In this document: positions 61,129-64,000 of the stretch, piece after piece
Position numbering within the stretch: the stretch's first letter is position 1
How the letters are laid out: each line of letters begins with the position of its first letter
Source of the DNA: Chrysophaeum taylorii
Lineage: Eukaryota > Sar > Pelagophyceae > Pelagomonadales > Pelagomonadaceae
Assembly: GCA_029834535.1 (NCBI GenBank)
Contig: JAQMWT010000589.1
Location: 1 to 64,000 of the forward strand
Length of the DNA: 64,000 bases
Direction of reading: 5' to 3'
Position numbers and translations under genes: made by a program
The notes under the pieces: generated by a model
Databases searched by the model: none
Seen by the model: only the letters and a program-made list of their open reading frames with translations
What the model was told of the DNA's origin: nothing

Positions 61129-61667
61129 GATGTCATGTTATGACGACGGTGCGTGCGGGTGGATAAATCCTAAGTGTCTGAGGGATCCTCGTAGTAGAAC
61201 GGGCGGTCCAACTGATAAGACCAGTAGGGAGCATGGGTCAGACAGTCGCGAATTGTACAGCAGACCAATGATTGATCGAAAGGCGAATAGTGAGTGTGGT
61301 CATAGGAATAAGATTCTATTGTGACTAAAGCTGGGCAAGTAAGGGTGCGACGATGTGACTGAGCGGCAGAGTTGTCCCATGAAGAGGTTAGAAAGATTTG
61401 ACCCTCTCCGGGTACATGGTATAGGCTGCGTGCAGTCTTAGGTGTGTACAGACCATTCCGCTTGCCACATGCTACTACACAAGGTAGGGATTTAGGCCCT
61501 AACTTCTTAAGGACATTATGTCCCATAGAAGCGCTCACACTGACAATGAGGAGCGAAGCCTCCATTACTTAAACAGACAACCCCATACCTGACGGTGCGC
61601 ACCTGGAGGTCTACTCCTTGTTGGAAGTGAACTGCAGATCTAATTCTTCATAATCCGAGATAGAAGG
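61129..61667. other. Region with one unrecognised minus-strand frame
   Basis: A frame of 131 residues at 61170-61565 (minus) contains Cys residues (LPCVVACGKRNGLY, SLVCCTIRDC) but no known domain. It is weakly reminiscent in style of the copia element 2 extra ORF, without a real alignment. It may be a remnant of a copia-type element. Confidence 0.25.
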
Positions 61668-62167
61668 GCGGAAGGGGTAAGGAAGGAAAGAGGGAAAGCC
61701 GTATTACGGAGAGAAAACCCTCTTGTGGAGATAGGTGTGAAAGGAGTTAGAAGTTCCAGTGTCGCACACACATTAGTGTGGCTCTCTGGACCCCCTCCGC
61801 GTGTGAAAGAATAGTGTATGCATTTCAGACGTTCTTGAAGGCGGAACTTGGGTAATGTACATAGGAGCAGCGAACAGGTGAACAAACAACAACAAGACAT
61901 GGGGAGTTAACACGACAGATTAATTTAAGAGGCCGGGCGTGTCGTCATATTGCGCAAAGAAGCGGTATCCACAACATCAGATGTGTGGTCCAATTCACCC
62001 TCGCTATTATCTTCCAGTTCCTTTAACTCTGGAGAGGAAGAATCTTGATCTTTGTCCAGAGAGCTACACTATTATGTGTGCGACACTGGAACATTTCACA
62101 CCTATCTCTACAAGAGGGTTTTCTCTCCGTAATACGGCTTTCCCTCCTTCCTTCCTTACCCTTCCGC
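61668..62167. repeat. Foldback: inverted repeat with arms of about 115 bp
   Basis: The left arm (61668-61790) and right arm (62056-62167) are reverse complements, over 85 percent identical by eye apart from a 10-nt insertion (ggagttagaa) in the left arm. Both contain agccgtattacggagagaaa. The loop is about 265 bp with no gene. It could be two LTR pieces in opposite orientation or a foldback transposon. Confidence 0.8.
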
Positions 62168-62188
62168 AATTATATTTTGGGATCGGTC

Positions 62189-62446
62189 AAGTTTGGTCAA
62201 CAAGTTTGGTCAATTTCTTTCAAGTTTGCTCGATTTTGATGTATGTTTAAGGAAAAATTCACAAGTTTGGTCACTTTCAATAGAAGTTTGATCAGTTAAG
62301 TTTGGTCACTCCGAATTTGCATTAAGTTTGATCAATCAACCCTTCAAGTTTGATCAATAGCCTTGTAAGTTTGGTCAACAAGTTTGATCACTAGTCCTCA
62401 AACTTCCACAGTATTGACCAAACTTCGGCTTTTAAAATCAAACTTA
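62189..62446. repeat. Cluster of an 11-bp motif, aagtttgRtca
   Basis: Ten forward copies start at 62189, 62202, 62222 (variant), 62263, 62284, 62298, 62324, 62346, 62367 and 62380. Inverted copies lie at 62415 and 62436. Spacing is 13-41 bp. Dense subterminal repeats of this kind are binding sites for transposases or replication proteins in some elements. It follows directly after the foldback. Confidence 0.85.
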
Positions 62447-63320
62447 AGAAGGCTTTTCAAGGGGGCGCGTGAGCGCGTTTGGTGCGAAAATGCTGTAAAA
62501 ACGAGAGCTAGGTGCTGCAGCCACGCAGAATCTACCGTGGCGTTACACGCGCGGCATGGGCACCCCCCCATGACCGCCTTAGAAGGAGATCCATCCTAAG
62601 ACAGCGCGGCGATACGCAAGGAGAGCGGGCAGCGACGCGCGGCCTCGAGAGCAGATTCCCACCCACGGCTTGGCGTATTTAAGCTGGGCGTATTCTCGTA
62701 CCATCCATCGTTCGTAGAAGCCACCAAAACCGCGACTCACCACGGTGGCGTTGCCGTGGTCGTACGTCATTCTTCAGCAACAAGCGGACATCGGACACCA
62801 GACTTACATGGTCTGCGTGAGACGGACCACCCCATTCTGCACCCCAAAATCCGAGAGGGAGCGCGTCTTTGATAATCGTCTCGGGGTCGAGAACGCGAAA
62901 CTCGACGACCTCGAGAAACTGCGCGAGCAACTCCCCCGGAGCACCCAAAGAATGTAGTCCCACACTTGTGCGGGACCGTACAGGACCACGTTCAGGAGTT
63001 CCTCACCGTCGCGTACCCGACCGGAGTTAGCTGTCCAGCTTGATCATGGGACGGCAACGCGAGCACGTGCCGTTACGCCAGCATAAACAACTCGCACGAC
63101 CGTAAGTGAACACCTCCTTATCCTCCTCCTCCTCGCGCATCTCGACAACCCCGCCCTGCCGCAAGATCTCCCGCTGCTGCTGCACCGTCGAGCAATGTAC
63201 GAGAAAGTCGGCAAATACAAGCTGCGGCGCGAAGGGATGTCAAGACGTCGACAGCCTCGCTCCGGAAGATCGCTGACACCACCCCTGTAATTCTAACCCA
63301 GTCATCATTACGAGTCTAAC
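62447..63320. other. Region without a confident gene
   Basis: A minus-strand reading at about 63240-63040 (QREILRQGGVVEMREEEEDK, then SCLCWRNGTCSRCRP) and another at 62963-62679 are weakly protein-like, but no family is certain. They may be eroded remains of one gene. Confidence 0.25.
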
Positions 63321-64000
63321 AAGTGAAGGCCAGTAAGTTCACCTAGTCCCAATCTCTAACCCCAGTAAGTTCACCTGGTTCCAGTAAGTTCACCTGGTCA
63401 GTAAGTTCACCTAGTCCAAATCTCCAACCCCAGTAAGTTCGGCGTAAACCCACTCGTGCTCACACCACTCCGTCGAGCTCGTCGCTCTCGCCTCCGCCAA
63501 TCTAAGCTGCTTTGATCCGCACACGCCGCTAACCTTTGAGTTTACTCTAAAAACCCCAGTAAGTTCACCTGGTCCCAGTAAGTTCACCTGGTCACTATAT
63601 TCACCTAGTCCCAATCTCAAACCCCAGTAAGTTCACCTGGTCCCAGTAAGTTCACCTACAGTGCGCGCGTAGACGCCGGGAGGGGGCTTATCGGTATTGC
63701 GGAGCACGTGTGGAGTAGGGTGGAGTCGTCGACCAAGAAGAGGATATCCTCGGGGTTGCCGATCGACAGAGAGCCACGTAGAGCTGGACGTGGCAGAAGA
63801 CGGGCTTCGCCAAGAGGACGCCGACCTCGCGGGGCGTCTGGCCCTGGCTCTTGGTGATCGTTTGGCGTCGGCGGGCCTTAAGGGATACAGGTTGGAGGAG
63901 CCTCGGTGACAACGACACGATCGATCATGTATCTGGTACCGTTGCAGTGGCCGTGCGACGGGTCGAGGTTGCGAAGACTTTAAGCTCGCGATCAAAGTCA
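63321..64000 (-). mobile_element. Helitron 3' end, copy 6 (inverted, runs off the window)
   Basis: On the minus strand this shows the Pif1 blocks (CNGTRYMIDRV, TINKSQGQT-like TITKSQGQT, CHVQLYVALCRS) and then the gtgaacttactgg repeats, ending near aagtgaaggcc at 63321. Closest to copy 2, with which it shares the TITKSQGQT reading. The 5' part lies beyond the window edge. Confidence 0.8.

Overview
This window is nuclear DNA of a eukaryote, most likely a unicellular alga or protist. The reasons are GT-AG introns of only 37-55 nt, Ty3/gypsy and Ty1/copia retrotransposons, Helitron (Pif1 helicase) ends, a tyrosine-recombinase element, DDE-type transposases and one U-box ubiquitin-ligase-like host gene. 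I could not name a lineage from the sequence. No tRNA, rRNA, CRISPR or bacterial-style operon was seen. Almost all of the window is mobile DNA.

Layout. 1-8.9 kb: an old Ty3/gypsy element on the minus strand with a C5-cytosine methyltransferase (C5-MTase) domain between protease and reverse transcriptase (RT), cut by a small retroposon. 9-11 kb: TCTG microsatellite and a fragment of unknown coding DNA. 11.0-12.9 kb: two head-to-tail Helitron 3' ends. 12.9-17.1 kb: a copia-type gag-protease-C5-MTase element (minus). 17.7-19.6 kb: a transposase-like gene with a 44-nt intron. 20.0-28.9 kb: a second gypsy element (plus), also with a C5-MTase, bracketed by inverted copies of a composite repeat. 28.9-32.8 kb: a gypsy integrase fragment, then a copia RT-RNase H fragment (minus). 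33.6-41.65 kb: a copia element with C5-MTase, integrase, RT-RNase H and an extra 3' ORF (minus), split by another retroposon. 42.4-45.4 kb: three tandem Helitron ends. 45.6-52.7 kb: a C5-MTase gene (plus, 55-nt intron) facing a 903-residue tyrosine recombinase (minus, 43-nt intron). 53.5-54.3 kb: TTTG satellite. 54.9-59.1 kb: a DDE transposase with a 37-nt intron and a Tudor-like tail. 59.9-60.7 kb: the U-box gene. 60.7-64 kb: retroposon, foldback, an 11-bp repeat cluster and an inverted Helitron end.

How the parts work together. The common theme is DNA methylation machinery carried by mobile elements. Five C5-MTase-like domains sit in or beside gypsy, copia and tyrosine-recombinase elements. 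C5-MTase capture by retrotransposons is documented in some protists and algae. The pairing with a tyrosine recombinase, and a near-identical 19-22 nt sequence placed at domain borders of both a gypsy and a copia polyprotein, look least familiar. The LTR elements are described here only as fossils.
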